A stretch of DNA of 64,000 nt from Pseudomonas rhizophila (GTDB lineage Bacteria; Pseudomonadota; Gammaproteobacteria; Pseudomonadales; Pseudomonadaceae), in assembly GCF_003033885.1 (NCBI RefSeq), contig NZ_CP024081.1:4176-68175 (forward strand), written 5' to 3'. The stretch's first letter is position 1, and every line of letters starts with the position of its first letter. Below the pieces are notes generated by a model that was given only the letters and a program-made list of their open reading frames with translations, ran no database searches and had not been told where the DNA came from. Of this stretch, positions 55,681 through 64,000 are shown one piece after another. The position numbers were made by a program, and so were the translations under genes.

Positions 55681-57114
55681 TCAGACGGCGTCGAGTCGGG
55701 TTTCGTTCAACAACGCAATGGCCGCGGCGCCGACCTTGCGGACGGCGTCCTCGATCTGTGCCGTTGGTTTGGCAGCGTAGTTCATGCGCAGGCAATTGCG
55801 GTACTTGCCCGAGGCGGAAAATATGCTGCCGACCGCCACCTGCACGCCCTGGTCATGCAGGACCCGATTAAGCTTGAGTGTATCGAAGCCTTCGGGGAGT
55901 TCGACCCAGAGCATAAAGCTGCCGCGCGGGCGGCTGGCGCGAGTACCCGCTGGAAAATAGCGGCTGACCCAGTCGATCATGACGTCGCGATTGCGTTGGT
56001 ATTGGCTGCGCATCCGCCGCAAATGCGGTTCGAAGTGCCCGCCCTTGAGAAACTCCGCAATGGCTATCTGCGGTTGCGGTGCGGTGGAGCCGGTGCTGAT
56101 GTATTTCATGTGCAGCACCCGTTCCAGATAGCGGCCGGGTGCGACCCAGCCCACTCGCAAACCCGGTGCCAGTGTCTTGGAAAAAGAACTGCAGAGTAGG
56201 ACGCGGCCATCGTCGTCGAAGGATTTGATCGTGCGGGGGCGCGGGTAGGTGTAGGCCAGTTCCCCATACACATCGTCCTCGATAATCGCCACGTCGAAGC
56301 GCTGCGCCAAGGTCAGCAACGCGCGTTTGTTGGCCTCGGGCATGATGTAGCCTAGCGGGTTGTTACAACTGGGCGTCAACTGTATGGCCTTGATGGGCCA
56401 CTGTTCCAGCGCCAGCTCCAGGGCCTCCAGGCTGATGCCGGTCAGTGGATCGGTGGGGATTTCCAGGGCCTTCATGCCCAGGCCCTTGAGGGTTTGCATG
56501 GCGCCGTGAAAGCTGGGGGAGTCCACCGCGACGATATCGCCTTGTTCACAGGTGGCGCGGATGCTGACCGACAGCGCTTCGTGACAGCCCGTGGTGACGA
56601 TCAGGTCGCCGGCTCCCAGTTTGCAACCCGAGTCCAGCGACAGGCGAGCGATCTGTTCGCGCAGCGCGAGGTTGCCGTAGATGTTGTCGTAATACAGGCC
56701 CGGCATGTCTTGCCGGCGGCTGATCTGCGCAAGGCTGCGCAACAGCGGTTTCATGGTCGGCGAGTTGATATCCGGCATGCCTCGGCCCAGTTGCACCACG
56801 TCTTTGCGTGGTACCGAGCGTATCAGCTCCAGCACCTGGTCCCATTGGGAGATGTCCACCGGTCGTTGGGCTGGGCGACCCACTACCGGCAGGTCCGGCA
56901 GTTCACGGCTGGCCGGTACGAAATACCCTGATTTGGGTTTTGGCATCGCCAGCCCGCTGTCCTCCAACACGCGATAGGCCTGCTGCACCGTACTCAGGCT
57001 GACACCGTGCTCCATGCTCAGCGCGCGCACTGACGGCAGCCGGTCGCCGGGACGGTAGAAGCCCTGTTCGATGCGGGTGCCGAGCAATTCGGCGAGGTTC
57101 ACATAAAGGGTCAT
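55681..57114 (-). CDS. MocR-type GntR regulator with aminotransferase domain
   Basis: 477 residues. A GntR winged helix (IEQGFYRPGDRLPSVRALSM; VSLSTVQQAYRVLEDSGLAM) is joined to a type-I aminotransferase domain with the PLP lysine in LCSSFSKTLAPGLRVGWV. MocR proteins bind PLP as effector rather than act as enzymes in most cases. It is divergent from the DUF1127 gene. Target unknown. Confidence 0.9.
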   Translation of the reverse strand: MTLYVNLAELLGTRIEQGFYRPGDRLPSVRALSMEHGVSLSTVQQAYRVLEDSGLAMPKPKSGYFVPASRELPDLPVVGRPAQRPVDISQWDQVLELIRSVPRKDVVQLGRGMPDINSPTMKPLLRSLAQISRRQDMPGLYYDNIYGNLALREQIARLSLDSGCKLGAGDLIVTTGCHEALSVSIRATCEQGDIVAVDSPSFHGAMQTLKGLGMKALEIPTDPLTGISLEALELALEQWPIKAIQLTPSCNNPLGYIMPEANKRALLTLAQRFDVAIIEDDVYGELAYTYPRPRTIKSFDDDGRVLLCSSFSKTLAPGLRVGWVAPGRYLERVLHMKYISTGSTAPQPQIAIAEFLKGGHFEPHLRRMRSQYQRNRDVMIDWVSRYFPAGTRASRPRGSFMLWVELPEGFDTLKLNRVLHDQGVQVAVGSIFSASGKYRNCLRMNYAAKPTAQIEDAVRKVGAAAIALLNETRLDAV

Positions 57115-57293
57115 GGCGCGCTCTCGATGAAGTGGACAACGGTAACCAATACAGTTGCGGCGGAAAAAGACAATTCAGTGTCGAAAAGCCGCAATCTGTA
57201 TGCATGGAAAACACATTGTTTGAATCTGTATTGATTATGGCAGTCCGCGCATCATGAAAGCTCTGGCTACCCAAGTAAACAGGAGCGATCAAA

Positions 57294-57539
57294 ATGAACG
57301 GCTTGAGCGATGTGCGGCTGACGTTACACAGCCAGGAACTGGCGGCGGGGCAGGAAAAGGAGCTACGCAATGCGATGTTGCACAGTGCCCCGTCCAGCCT
57401 GAGCCGCTGGGCCCTGTTCTGGCGTCGTCTGCATACACGCAAGGCCTTGTTGGAGCTCACACCGGAACAGTTGCGTGATATCGGGCTGAGCCGAGAGCAG
57501 GCGCGGGAGGAGGGCTTGAAGCCGTTCTGGCGGCTTTGA
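57294..57539 (+). CDS. DUF1127 small protein
   Basis: 81 residues. LSRWALFWRRLHTRKALLEL and EQLRDIGLSREQAREEGLKP are the DUF1127 (YjiS-like) motif, here at the C-terminus. An Arg-rich helix is visible. Relatives take part in phosphate, RNA and stress responses in other bacteria; here function is unknown. AACAGGAGCGATCAAA precedes the ATG. Confidence 0.88.
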   Translation: MNGLSDVRLTLHSQELAAGQEKELRNAMLHSAPSSLSRWALFWRRLHTRKALLELTPEQLRDIGLSREQAREEGLKPFWRL

Positions 57540-57560
57540 AGCGGTACCGGGCCTGAAACT

Positions 57561-57630
57561 GCTATCGCGGGCACGCCTTGCTCTTACAGCCCTCTTTCAA
57601 TCTGTGCGAGCAAGGCGTGCCCGCGATAGC
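57561..57630. repeat. Inverted repeat of REP variant
   Basis: CTATCGCGGGCACGCCTTGC and GCAAGGCGTGCCCGCGATAG are exact complements around a 30-base centre, a second REP subtype (GGGCACGCCTTG). Confidence 0.88.
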
Positions 57631-57652
57631 GTCACCAGTAGCGCTGGGCGCT

Positions 57653-58966
57653 TTAAACCAACTCTTTCAACCGATGCCACAGCATCCCCAGTGCCAACAG
57701 TGGCGAGCGCAGATGCTTTCCGCCCGGGAAGGTCATGTGCGGCACCTGGGCGAACAGATCGAAACCACCACTCTGTTGCCCACTGATGGCTTCGGCCAAC
57801 AGCTTGCCGGCCAGGTGCGTGGCATTCACTCCGTGGCCGGAGTAGGCCTGGGCGTAGTACACGTTGGGCTGATCCTTGAGTCGACCGATCTGCGGCAAGC
57901 GGTTGGCGCCGATGCCGATCATCCCGCCCCATTGAAAGTCGATTTTCACCTGCGCCAGTTGCGGGAACACCTTGAGCATTTTCGGACGCATGTACGCGCC
58001 AATGTCTTGCGGGTCACGACCCGAGTAATGGCAGGCTCCGCCGAACAGTAAGCGTCGATCCGCGGAAAGCCGGTAGTAATCCAGCGCCACCCGTTGATCA
58101 CAGACCGCCATGTTCTGCGGCAACAACGCCTGGGCCTGAGCCTCGCTCAAAGGTTCAGTGGCGATGATGTAGCTGCCGGCGGGCAGCACTTTGCCGCTGA
58201 GTTCCGGGTTGAGCCCATTGAGGTAGGCGTTGCAGCCCAGCACCAGGGTCTTGGCCCGGACCGCGCCCTGTTGGGTATGCACCTTCACTTCCGGGCCGTA
58301 ATCAATGCGCGTGACCGCCGATTGCTCGAACAGCCGGACCCCCAGTTGCTGCGCGGCGCAGGCTTCGCCCAAGGCCAGGTTCAGCGGATGCAAATGGCCC
58401 GAGCCCATGTCGATCAGGCCGCCGACGTAGCGATCCGAACCCACCACACTGTGCATTTCGTGGGCTTGCAGCAGCCGGGTCTGATGGTGATACCCCAGGC
58501 TGCGCAGCTCTTCAGCGTCCTCAGCGAAACCTTCCAGATCGCTTGGCTTGTTGGCGAGGTCGCAATAACCCCAGGTGAGGTCGCAGTGGATCTGAAAGCG
58601 CTCGACCCGTTGACGGACGATTTCCACCGCCTCAAGGCCCATGAGCTTCATCTGGCGTACGCCGTCGGCACCGATGACCGGGGCGAACTGATCGAGGCCA
58701 TGACCGACGCCGCGAATCAGTTGACCGCCGTTGCGCCCGCTGGCCCCCCAGCCGATCTTGTGCGCTTCCAGCAGCACTACGCTCATGCCGCGCTCGGCCA
58801 GTTCGATCGCTGTGTTCAACCCCGAGAACCCACCGCCTACCACGCAGACATCCGCCACCAGCTCGCCCTGCAGCAGCGGATGATCCGGTTGCGGCAAGCT
58901 GCTGGCGGCGTAGTAAGAGGCGGCGTGCGAATGGCTCGGGACAGGTTGCTGAACACGGGCGTTCAT
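57653..58966 (-). CDS. puuB: FAD-dependent amine oxidoreductase, PuuB/PauB-like
   Basis: 437 residues. The FAD Rossmann site VADVCVVGGGFSGLNTAIEL is at 38-57, followed by GWGASGRNGGQLIRGVGHGL, the signature of gamma-glutamylputrescine and related DadA/DAO-fold oxidases. The C-terminal LPQIGRLKDQPNVYYAQAYS is the second FAD-contact block. In P. aeruginosa the equivalent position holds a pauB gene for polyamine breakdown. The substrate is inferred. Confidence 0.85.
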   Translation of the reverse strand: MNARVQQPVPSHSHAASYYAASSLPQPDHPLLQGELVADVCVVGGGFSGLNTAIELAERGMSVVLLEAHKIGWGASGRNGGQLIRGVGHGLDQFAPVIGADGVRQMKLMGLEAVEIVRQRVERFQIHCDLTWGYCDLANKPSDLEGFAEDAEELRSLGYHHQTRLLQAHEMHSVVGSDRYVGGLIDMGSGHLHPLNLALGEACAAQQLGVRLFEQSAVTRIDYGPEVKVHTQQGAVRAKTLVLGCNAYLNGLNPELSGKVLPAGSYIIATEPLSEAQAQALLPQNMAVCDQRVALDYYRLSADRRLLFGGACHYSGRDPQDIGAYMRPKMLKVFPQLAQVKIDFQWGGMIGIGANRLPQIGRLKDQPNVYYAQAYSGHGVNATHLAGKLLAEAISGQQSGGFDLFAQVPHMTFPGGKHLRSPLLALGMLWHRLKELV

Positions 58967-59112
58967 GTGCGTAATCCTGATTATTGTGTTTGAGAAATTT
59001 TACGGAGCATAAGCCGGGGATTCGTCCATGGGCAACACCGGTCGGTTGGCGCTGTCTGGGACAGGGCTTTTCGTGCAAAATCCTGCCTTGTCCCGTCTCG
59101 GTAGCCGCTTCG

Positions 59113-59466
59113 ATGAGCTGCAACAGTCAAAAAATCCGCACGCTGCGCCAACAGATTCCCTCGTTCGAGTGCGTACCGGGCTGCCATGACTGCTGCGGGC
59201 CAGTGACCACCTCGCCCGAGGAAATGGCCCGCTTGCCACGCAAGACTCGCGCCGAACAGGACGCGGCCATGGAAGCGCTCGACTGCGTGCACTTGGGACC
59301 CAATGGCTGCACGGTCTATGACGAGCGGCCGCTGATCTGCCGGTTGTTCGGCACCACGGCGACCTTGCCGTGTCCCAATGGCCGGCGGCCGGTGGAACTG
59401 ATTCATCCGCGGGTCGAGAAGCAGATTCACGAATATATGGCCAGCACCCGGCAGGTATTGGTGTAG
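59113..59466 (+). CDS. YkgJ-type cysteine-cluster protein
   Basis: 117 residues from ATG 59113. CVPGCHDCCGPV, CVHLGPNGCTVYDERPLIC and a final C make the CxxxCxxC type metal cluster of the YkgJ/Fliw family (zinc or iron-sulfur). Function unknown. It is divergent from the PuuB-like gene and convergent with dadR. Confidence 0.85.
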   Translation: MSCNSQKIRTLRQQIPSFECVPGCHDCCGPVTTSPEEMARLPRKTRAEQDAAMEALDCVHLGPNGCTVYDERPLICRLFGTTATLPCPNGRRPVELIHPRVEKQIHEYMASTRQVLV

Positions 59467-59479
59467 CCAAGAACGCCCC

Positions 59480-59968
59480 TCAATCCGGAATCGGCAGGTT
59501 CAAGCTCTCCTTCACTTCTTCCATCACGATGTAGCTCTTGGATTCGCGCACGTGGGGCAGCTTGAGCAGGATGTCGCCCAGCAGCTTGCGGTACGAAGCC
59601 ATCTCGGAAATCCGCGCTTTCACCAGATAGTCAAAGTCGCCTGACACCAGATGGCATTCGAGCACGTGAGGCAATTTCAGCACCGCGCGCCGGAATTCTT
59701 CAAAGGTGTCGCCGGATTTGTAGTCGAGGCTGATTTCGACGAACACCAGCAGACTGCCCTTCAGATGCTGCGGATTGAGCCGGGCGTTGTAGCCCATGAT
59801 GATTCCCTCGCGCTCCAGGCGACGAACCCGCTCGGTGCAGGGGGTGGTGGAGAGGCCGACCTTTTCCCCAAGCTCCGTAAAGGAAATCCGTCCATCCGCC
59901 TGGAGGATGCGCAGGATGTTGCGGTCGATCTTGTCCAGCTCACGTTTGGTCTGAGTGTTGGTCCGCAC
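59480..59968 (-). CDS. dadR: Lrp/AsnC regulator, DadR
   Basis: 162 residues from a GTG at 59968 with GGAGGAGC upstream. Winged helix (LDKIDRNILRILQADGRISF; VGLSTTPCTERVRRLEREGI) and RAM ligand domain (YKSGDTFEEFRRAVLKLPHV). It is divergent from dadA; its homologue activates dadAX in response to alanine in P. aeruginosa. The 59969-60123 gap should hold its binding sites. Confidence 0.9.
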   Translation of the reverse strand: MRTNTQTKRELDKIDRNILRILQADGRISFTELGEKVGLSTTPCTERVRRLEREGIIMGYNARLNPQHLKGSLLVFVEISLDYKSGDTFEEFRRAVLKLPHVLECHLVSGDFDYLVKARISEMASYRKLLGDILLKLPHVRESKSYIVMEEVKESLNLPIPD

Positions 59969-60123
59969 AGGTGATGCTCCTCCATGAAAAGGGTTTTTGC
60001 CGAGAATTCTCGCCAAATATAGGCATTTATATAGTGAAAAGCACTGCCTGATCTTTTCTAAACTGCGCACATTACGGTCTGTACAACAAAACGTCAGCGG
60101 TTATCCGCGATGAGGGCTTCAAC

Positions 60124-61428
60124 ATGCGCGTTCTGGTTTTAGGTAGCGGCGTCATCGGTACCGTCAGTGCTTACTACCTGGCCCGTGCCGGGTTTGAAGT
60201 CGTGGTGGTTGATCGTCAGCCGGCGCCAGCCATGGAAACCAGTTTTGCCAATGCCGGCCAGGTGTCGCCGGGTTATGCCTCGCCGTGGGCCGCACCAGGT
60301 GTGCCACTCAAGGCCATCAAGTGGCTGTTGCAGCGCCACGCACCGCTGGCGATCAAAGCCACCGCTGACATCGACCAGTACCTGTGGATGGCGCAGATGC
60401 TGCGCAACTGCACTGCCAATCGTTATGCCGTGAACAAGGAGCGCATGGTGCGTCTGTCCGAGTACAGCCGCGACTGCCTCGACGAACTGCGCGCCGAAAC
60501 CGGGATTGCCTACGAAGGCCGCAGTCTGGGGACCACTCAATTGTTCCGTACCCAGGCTCAGGTTGATGGTGCGGCCAAAGACATCGCCGTGCTGAAAGAG
60601 TCCGGTGTGCCCTTCGAAGTGCTGGACCGTGAAGGCATTGCCCGCGTCGAGCCGGCATTGGCCAATGTCACCGACATCCTGGCGGGTGCCTTGCGTCTGC
60701 CCAATGACCAGACTGGCGACTGTCAGATGTTTACCACGCGTCTGGCGCAAATGGCCGTAAAACTGGGTGTGGAATTCCGCTTTGGCCAGGACATCCAGCG
60801 CCTGGACTACGCCGGTGATCGCATCAACGGCGTCTGGATCGACGGCAAGCTGGAAACCGCTGACCGCTACGTCCTGGCCCTGGGCAGTTATTCACCGCAA
60901 TTGCTCAAACCGCTGGGCATTCGTGCGCCGGTGTATCCGCTCAAGGGTTATTCCCTGACGGTGCCGATCACCAATCCGGCGATGGCTCCGACCTCGACCA
61001 TTCTCGACGAAACCTACAAGGTCGCGATTACCCGGTTCGATAACCGCATCCGTGTGGGCGGCATGGCGGAAATCGCCGGTTTTGACCTGTCTCTCAACCC
61101 GCGTCGGCGTGAAACCCTGGAGATGATCGTCAACGACCTTTATCCTCAGGGCGGCGATCTGGCCCAGGCCAGTTTCTGGACCGGTCTGCGTCCGACCACT
61201 CCGGATGGCACACCGATCGTGGGCGCCACCCCGTTCAAGAACCTGTTCCTGAACACCGGCCATGGCACCCTCGGTTGGACCATGGCCTGTGGTTCCGGGC
61301 GCTTGCTAGCGGACCTGATGGCGAAGAAAAAACCACAGATCAGCGCCGAAGGCCTCGATATTTCCCGTTATGGCAGTAAACACCAGGAGTCTGCAAAACA
61401 TGTCAATCCAGCGCCAGCTCACCAATGA
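60124..61428 (+). CDS. dadA: D-amino acid dehydrogenase small subunit DadA
   Basis: 434 residues. FAD site [20 protein letters not shown] at the N-terminus, [20 protein letters not shown] for substrate and [20 protein letters not shown] at the C-terminus. It oxidises D-alanine and other D-amino acids at the inner membrane. A catabolic alanine racemase is encoded two genes on (62921). Its end overlaps the following RidA-type gene by 29 bases. Confidence 0.96.
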   Translation: MRVLVLGSGVIGTVSAYYLARAGFEVVVVDRQPAPAMETSFANAGQVSPGYASPWAAPGVPLKAIKWLLQRHAPLAIKATADIDQYLWMAQMLRNCTANRYAVNKERMVRLSEYSRDCLDELRAETGIAYEGRSLGTTQLFRTQAQVDGAAKDIAVLKESGVPFEVLDREGIARVEPALANVTDILAGALRLPNDQTGDCQMFTTRLAQMAVKLGVEFRFGQDIQRLDYAGDRINGVWIDGKLETADRYVLALGSYSPQLLKPLGIRAPVYPLKGYSLTVPITNPAMAPTSTILDETYKVAITRFDNRIRVGGMAEIAGFDLSLNPRRRETLEMIVNDLYPQGGDLAQASFWTGLRPTTPDGTPIVGATPFKNLFLNTGHGTLGWTMACGSGRLLADLMAKKKPQISAEGLDISRYGSKHQESAKHVNPAPAHQ

Positions 61429-61753
61429 CCGCATGAGTCAGGTCGTCCTGCACAACGGCACTGTTTACCTGGCCGGGCAGGTTGGCGACGACATGAGTGC
61501 CGGTATCGAACAGCAGACCCGTGAAACCCTGGCCAATATCGAGCGTTTGCTGGACCTGGCCGGGACCGACAAAAATCATCTGTTGTCGGTGACGATTTAC
61601 CTGAAAGACATCGACGCCCATTTCGAAGGCATGAACGCGATCTGGGACAAATGGCTGCCCAAGGGCGTCGCGCCGGCCCGGGCCACTGTGCAAGCCAAAC
61701 TGTGCGAACCGGAAATCCTGGTGGAGCTGTCCGTCGTGGCAGCGCTGCCCTAA
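61400..61753 (+). CDS. RidA-family protein of the dad operon
   Basis: 117 residues from ATG 61400, inside the dadA 3' end. [40 protein letters not shown] and [20 protein letters not shown] are a RidA subgroup distinct from the gene at 35013. It may clear imines made by DadA. Its position between dadA and dadX is conserved in Pseudomonas as I recall. Confidence 0.9.
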   Translation: MSIQRQLTNDRMSQVVLHNGTVYLAGQVGDDMSAGIEQQTRETLANIERLLDLAGTDKNHLLSVTIYLKDIDAHFEGMNAIWDKWLPKGVAPARATVQAKLCEPEILVELSVVAALP

Positions 61754-61847
61754 ACCCGGAAAACGATCCCTCTTGCGGTGCTGTTGGTGGTTCATGCCGT
61801 CAGCCAGCGCCGTTTTTTTTACCTAGTCCGCCTAGAAGCCTGCCGCC

Positions 61848-62921
61848 ATGCGTCCTGCCCGTGCTCTGATCGACCTTCAAGCCTTACGTCACAACTACCA
61901 ATTGGCCCGCGAAGTGACGGGGGCCAAAGCTCTTGCGGTGATCAAGGCCGATGCCTATGGGCACGGCGCAGTGCGCTGCGCCGAGGCTTTGCAGGACACG
62001 GCCGATGGGTTTGCCGTGGCTTGCATCGAAGAAGCGCTGGAACTGCGGGCCGGCGGGATTCGTGGGCCGGTCTTGCTGCTGGAAGGATTCTTCGAGGCCG
62101 ATGAACTGTCGCTGATCGTCGAACACGATTTCTGGTGTGTGGTGCATTCGTTGTGGCAGCTCGAAGCGATTGAAAACGCGACCCTGAGCAAGCCGATTAC
62201 GGTCTGGCTCAAGCTCGACTCGGGGATGCATCGGGTGGGGCTGCATCCGGCGGATTATCAGGCGGCCTATCGTCGACTGCTGGCCAGCGGCAAGGTGGCG
62301 AAGATCGTGTTGATGAGCCATTTCGCCCGCGCCGATGAACTGCACGATCCCAGCAGCACCGAGCAACTGGCCGTGTTCGAGGCGGCCCGCCAGGGGCTGG
62401 CGGCGCAGATCAGTTTGCGCAACTCCCCGGCAGTGCTGGGTTGGCCGCAGATACCAAGCGACTGGGTGCGGCCAGGCATCATGCTGTACGGTGCGACCCC
62501 CTTCGAGGAAGCCAACGCCGTCGCTGCGCGGCTGCAGCCGGTCATGACTCTGGAGTCCAAGATCATCAGCGTGCGTGAATTGCCCGCCGGCGAGCCGGTG
62601 GGGTATGGCGCCCGTTTTGTCACCGCGCAACCGACGCGGGTCGGCGTGGTTGCCATGGGATACGCCGACGGTTACCCGCGCCAGGCGCCGAACGGTACGC
62701 CGGTGCTGGTGCACGGGCAGCCTAGTCAACTGGTCGGTCGGGTCTCCATGGACATGCTGTGTGTCGACTTGACGAATATCCCCAACGCCGGGCTCGGTTC
62801 GACCGTGGAGCTGTGGGGCAAGACTATCCTGGCCAGTGATGTCGCGAAGGCGGCCGGCACGATTCCTTATCAGATTTTCTGCAACCTGCGCCGGGTTCCA
62901 CGGCTCTATTCCGGGGGCTGA
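61848..62921 (+). CDS. dadX: Catabolic alanine racemase DadX
   Basis: 357 residues. PLP lysine in [20 protein letters not shown] (about residue 33), the opposing Tyr in [20 protein letters not shown] near 254 and [20 protein letters not shown] are alanine-racemase marks. It supplies D-alanine to DadA. A 94-base gap from the RidA-type gene includes TTTTTTT at about 61811. Confidence 0.96.
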   Translation: MRPARALIDLQALRHNYQLAREVTGAKALAVIKADAYGHGAVRCAEALQDTADGFAVACIEEALELRAGGIRGPVLLLEGFFEADELSLIVEHDFWCVVHSLWQLEAIENATLSKPITVWLKLDSGMHRVGLHPADYQAAYRRLLASGKVAKIVLMSHFARADELHDPSSTEQLAVFEAARQGLAAQISLRNSPAVLGWPQIPSDWVRPGIMLYGATPFEEANAVAARLQPVMTLESKIISVRELPAGEPVGYGARFVTAQPTRVGVVAMGYADGYPRQAPNGTPVLVHGQPSQLVGRVSMDMLCVDLTNIPNAGLGSTVELWGKTILASDVAKAAGTIPYQIFCNLRRVPRLYSGG

Positions 62922-63049
62922 CGCAAAGCGCAATCTACCGAAAGTCGCTTCACCGCACGGGATTGAGGTCAAAGTGTTGTAAATACTGAACGCTGTCGCC
63001 ATGATAACGCTCACTTTCCACACAACCTGATTCCCTGGAGGCTCCAGCA

Positions 63050-63598
63050 TTGGACGTCGGTGAACGACTGCAATCCATTCGTAAACTCAAAGGCCTTTCC
63101 CAGCGTGAACTCGCCAAGCGCGCGGGCGTCACCAACAGCACCATTTCGATGATCGAGAAAAACAGCGTCAGCCCCTCGATCAGCTCGCTGCGTAAGGTCC
63201 TTGGCGGGATTCCCATGTCCATGGTCGAGTTTTTCTCCGAAGAAATTCTGCAGGAGAAACCGACTCAGATCGTCTACAAAGCCAATGAACTGATCGACAT
63301 TTCCGACGGTGCCGTCACCATGAAACTGGTGGGCCGGGCGCACCCCAGCCGGGCGATTGCCTTTCTCAACGAGATCTACCCGCCTGGCGCCGATACCGGT
63401 GACGAGATGCTTACCCATGAGGGCGAAGAGACCGGGATTCTGGTGGAAGGGCGGCTGGAGTTGGTGGTCGGCGCCGAAACCTTCGTACTCGAAGCGGGCG
63501 ATAGCTACTATTTCGAGAGCACCAAGCCACACCGTTTCCGTAATCCGTTCGATGCGCCGGCGCGACTGATCAGCGCAGCCACACCGGCCAATTTCTAG
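63050..63598 (+). CDS. pauR: XRE-cupin regulator PauR/PuuR-like
   Basis: 182 residues from a TTG at 63050 (GGAGG nine bases upstream; no better start). HTH_XRE (LQSIRKLKGLSQRELAKRAG; TNSTISMIEKNSVSPSISSL) plus cupin (HEGEETGILVEGRLELVVGA; FESTKPHRFRNPFDAPAR). In P. aeruginosa the gene between dadX and cycB is pauR, repressor of polyamine genes. Its targets probably include kauB and the PuuB-like gene here. Confidence 0.88.
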   Translation: MDVGERLQSIRKLKGLSQRELAKRAGVTNSTISMIEKNSVSPSISSLRKVLGGIPMSMVEFFSEEILQEKPTQIVYKANELIDISDGAVTMKLVGRAHPSRAIAFLNEIYPPGADTGDEMLTHEGEETGILVEGRLELVVGAETFVLEAGDSYYFESTKPHRFRNPFDAPARLISAATPANF

Positions 63599-63769
63599 GA
63601 AAAGAGGCGCCGTGCCCGGACGGCAAAGGCGCCCGAAGGATGAGCTGTCATGACAAACAAGACCCTTGCGACTTTGGGGTTGTTTCAGTGTGACGGCCTT
63701 CCCGCTATACTTGCGCCCGCCTGCAAACCGTGGCCGCAGGCGTGACTAGCCACCATTGAGGGTGTACGC

Positions 63770-64000
63770 GTGAATCTAATTATGAAAATGCTGGCTGCAC
63801 CAGCAACCGTATTGGCCCTATGGGCAGCCAGTGTCCAAGCAGCGCCCAACGACGAAATCGCCAAGCGCCTTGAACCGGTCGGCCAGGTCTGCGTTCAGGG
63901 GCAGGAATGCAAGGGCATGGAGGTCGTGGCTTCGGCTGGCGGCGGTGGAGCCAAGACGCCGAAGGATGTTATTGCAAAACACTGCAATGCTTGCCACGGC
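63770..64000 (+). CDS. cycB: Cytochrome c5 (partial, right edge)
   Basis: 77 residues are present before the window ends. GTG 63770 has GAGGGT upstream; ATG 63782 is possible. A signal peptide (LAAPATVLALWAASVQA) is followed by LEPVGQVCVQGQECKGMEVV and the haem motif HCNACHG. The C-terminal methionine ligand region is outside. Periplasmic electron carrier of the c5 type. The two cysteines before the haem site (VCVQGQEC) are usual for c5. Confidence 0.85.
   Translation, partial: MNLIMKMLAAPATVLALWAASVQAAPNDEIAKRLEPVGQVCVQGQECKGMEVVASAGGGGAKTPKDVIAKHCNACHG

Overview
The window is a piece of a Pseudomonas chromosome, most likely from the P. fluorescens complex. Three things point there. The run oxyR/recG, ridA/spoT/rpoZ/gmk/yicC/rph, crc/pyrE, argB/algC/dut/coaBC/radC, rpmB/rpmG, kauB and dadR/dadA/dadX/pauR/cycB is, as I recall it, the order around PA5300-PA5345 in P. 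aeruginosa. A LapA-type adhesin with its LapEBC exporter is present. The intergenic spaces carry many copies of the fluorescens-type REP sequence (GTGGGAGCGAGC-CTGCTCGCGA). I see no rRNA, tRNA, CRISPR array, insertion sequence or phage integrase.

Region 1 (1-6250) is the biofilm locus. The N-terminus of the giant adhesin lapA lies on the minus strand and runs out of the window. Divergent from it are lapE (outer-membrane factor), lapB (ABC transporter with degenerate C39 domain) and lapC (HlyD adaptor). The shared promoter region holds two FleQ-like boxes in inverted orientation. Region 2 (6413-7567) is a small lower-GC insert with a NYN-domain nuclease-like gene, a strong two-way terminator and unassigned DNA.

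Region 3 (7568-24081) is the most unusual part. It is a second, apparently ABC-less export and surface-protein locus: a periplasmic adaptor, a GAF-like/HlyD protein, a PqqD-like/M50-metalloprotease/HlyD membrane protein, a GNAT acetyltransferase, a DUF6916-type protein and a phage-tail-collar (MdpB-like) protein on the opposite strand, a sulfotransferase, a 2103-residue LEPR-XLL/DUF4347 protein with thirteen 102-residue Ig-like repeats, a TolC-type lipoprotein, an aspartyl/asparaginyl beta-hydroxylase and a second sulfotransferase. I read this as a dedicated secretion system with its own modification enzymes and cargo. The parts are recognisable families; the joint function is inference.

Region 4 (24082-26086) is repeat-rich: a composite REP array, another dispersed repeat, a frameshifted DUF3077/DUF6124-type gene with a structured upstream leader, a small SCP2-like protein, and a perfect 26-bp inverted repeat.

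Region 5 (26087-64000) is core chromosome: an HDOD protein, recG, oxyR, tonB-exbD-exbB, an SDR protein, a lipoprotein, ridA, spoT, rpoZ, gmk, yicC, rph, a DUF4870 protein, crc, pyrE, argB, algC, dut, coaBC, radC, a peptide-binding protein, rpmB-rpmG, a cupin, kauB, an MFS permease, a phospholipase-D-like lipoprotein, a MocR regulator, a DUF1127 protein, a PuuB-like oxidase, a YkgJ-like protein, dadR, dadA, a second RidA-type gene, dadX, pauR and the start of a cytochrome c5 gene. Most genes here are separated by REP doublets.
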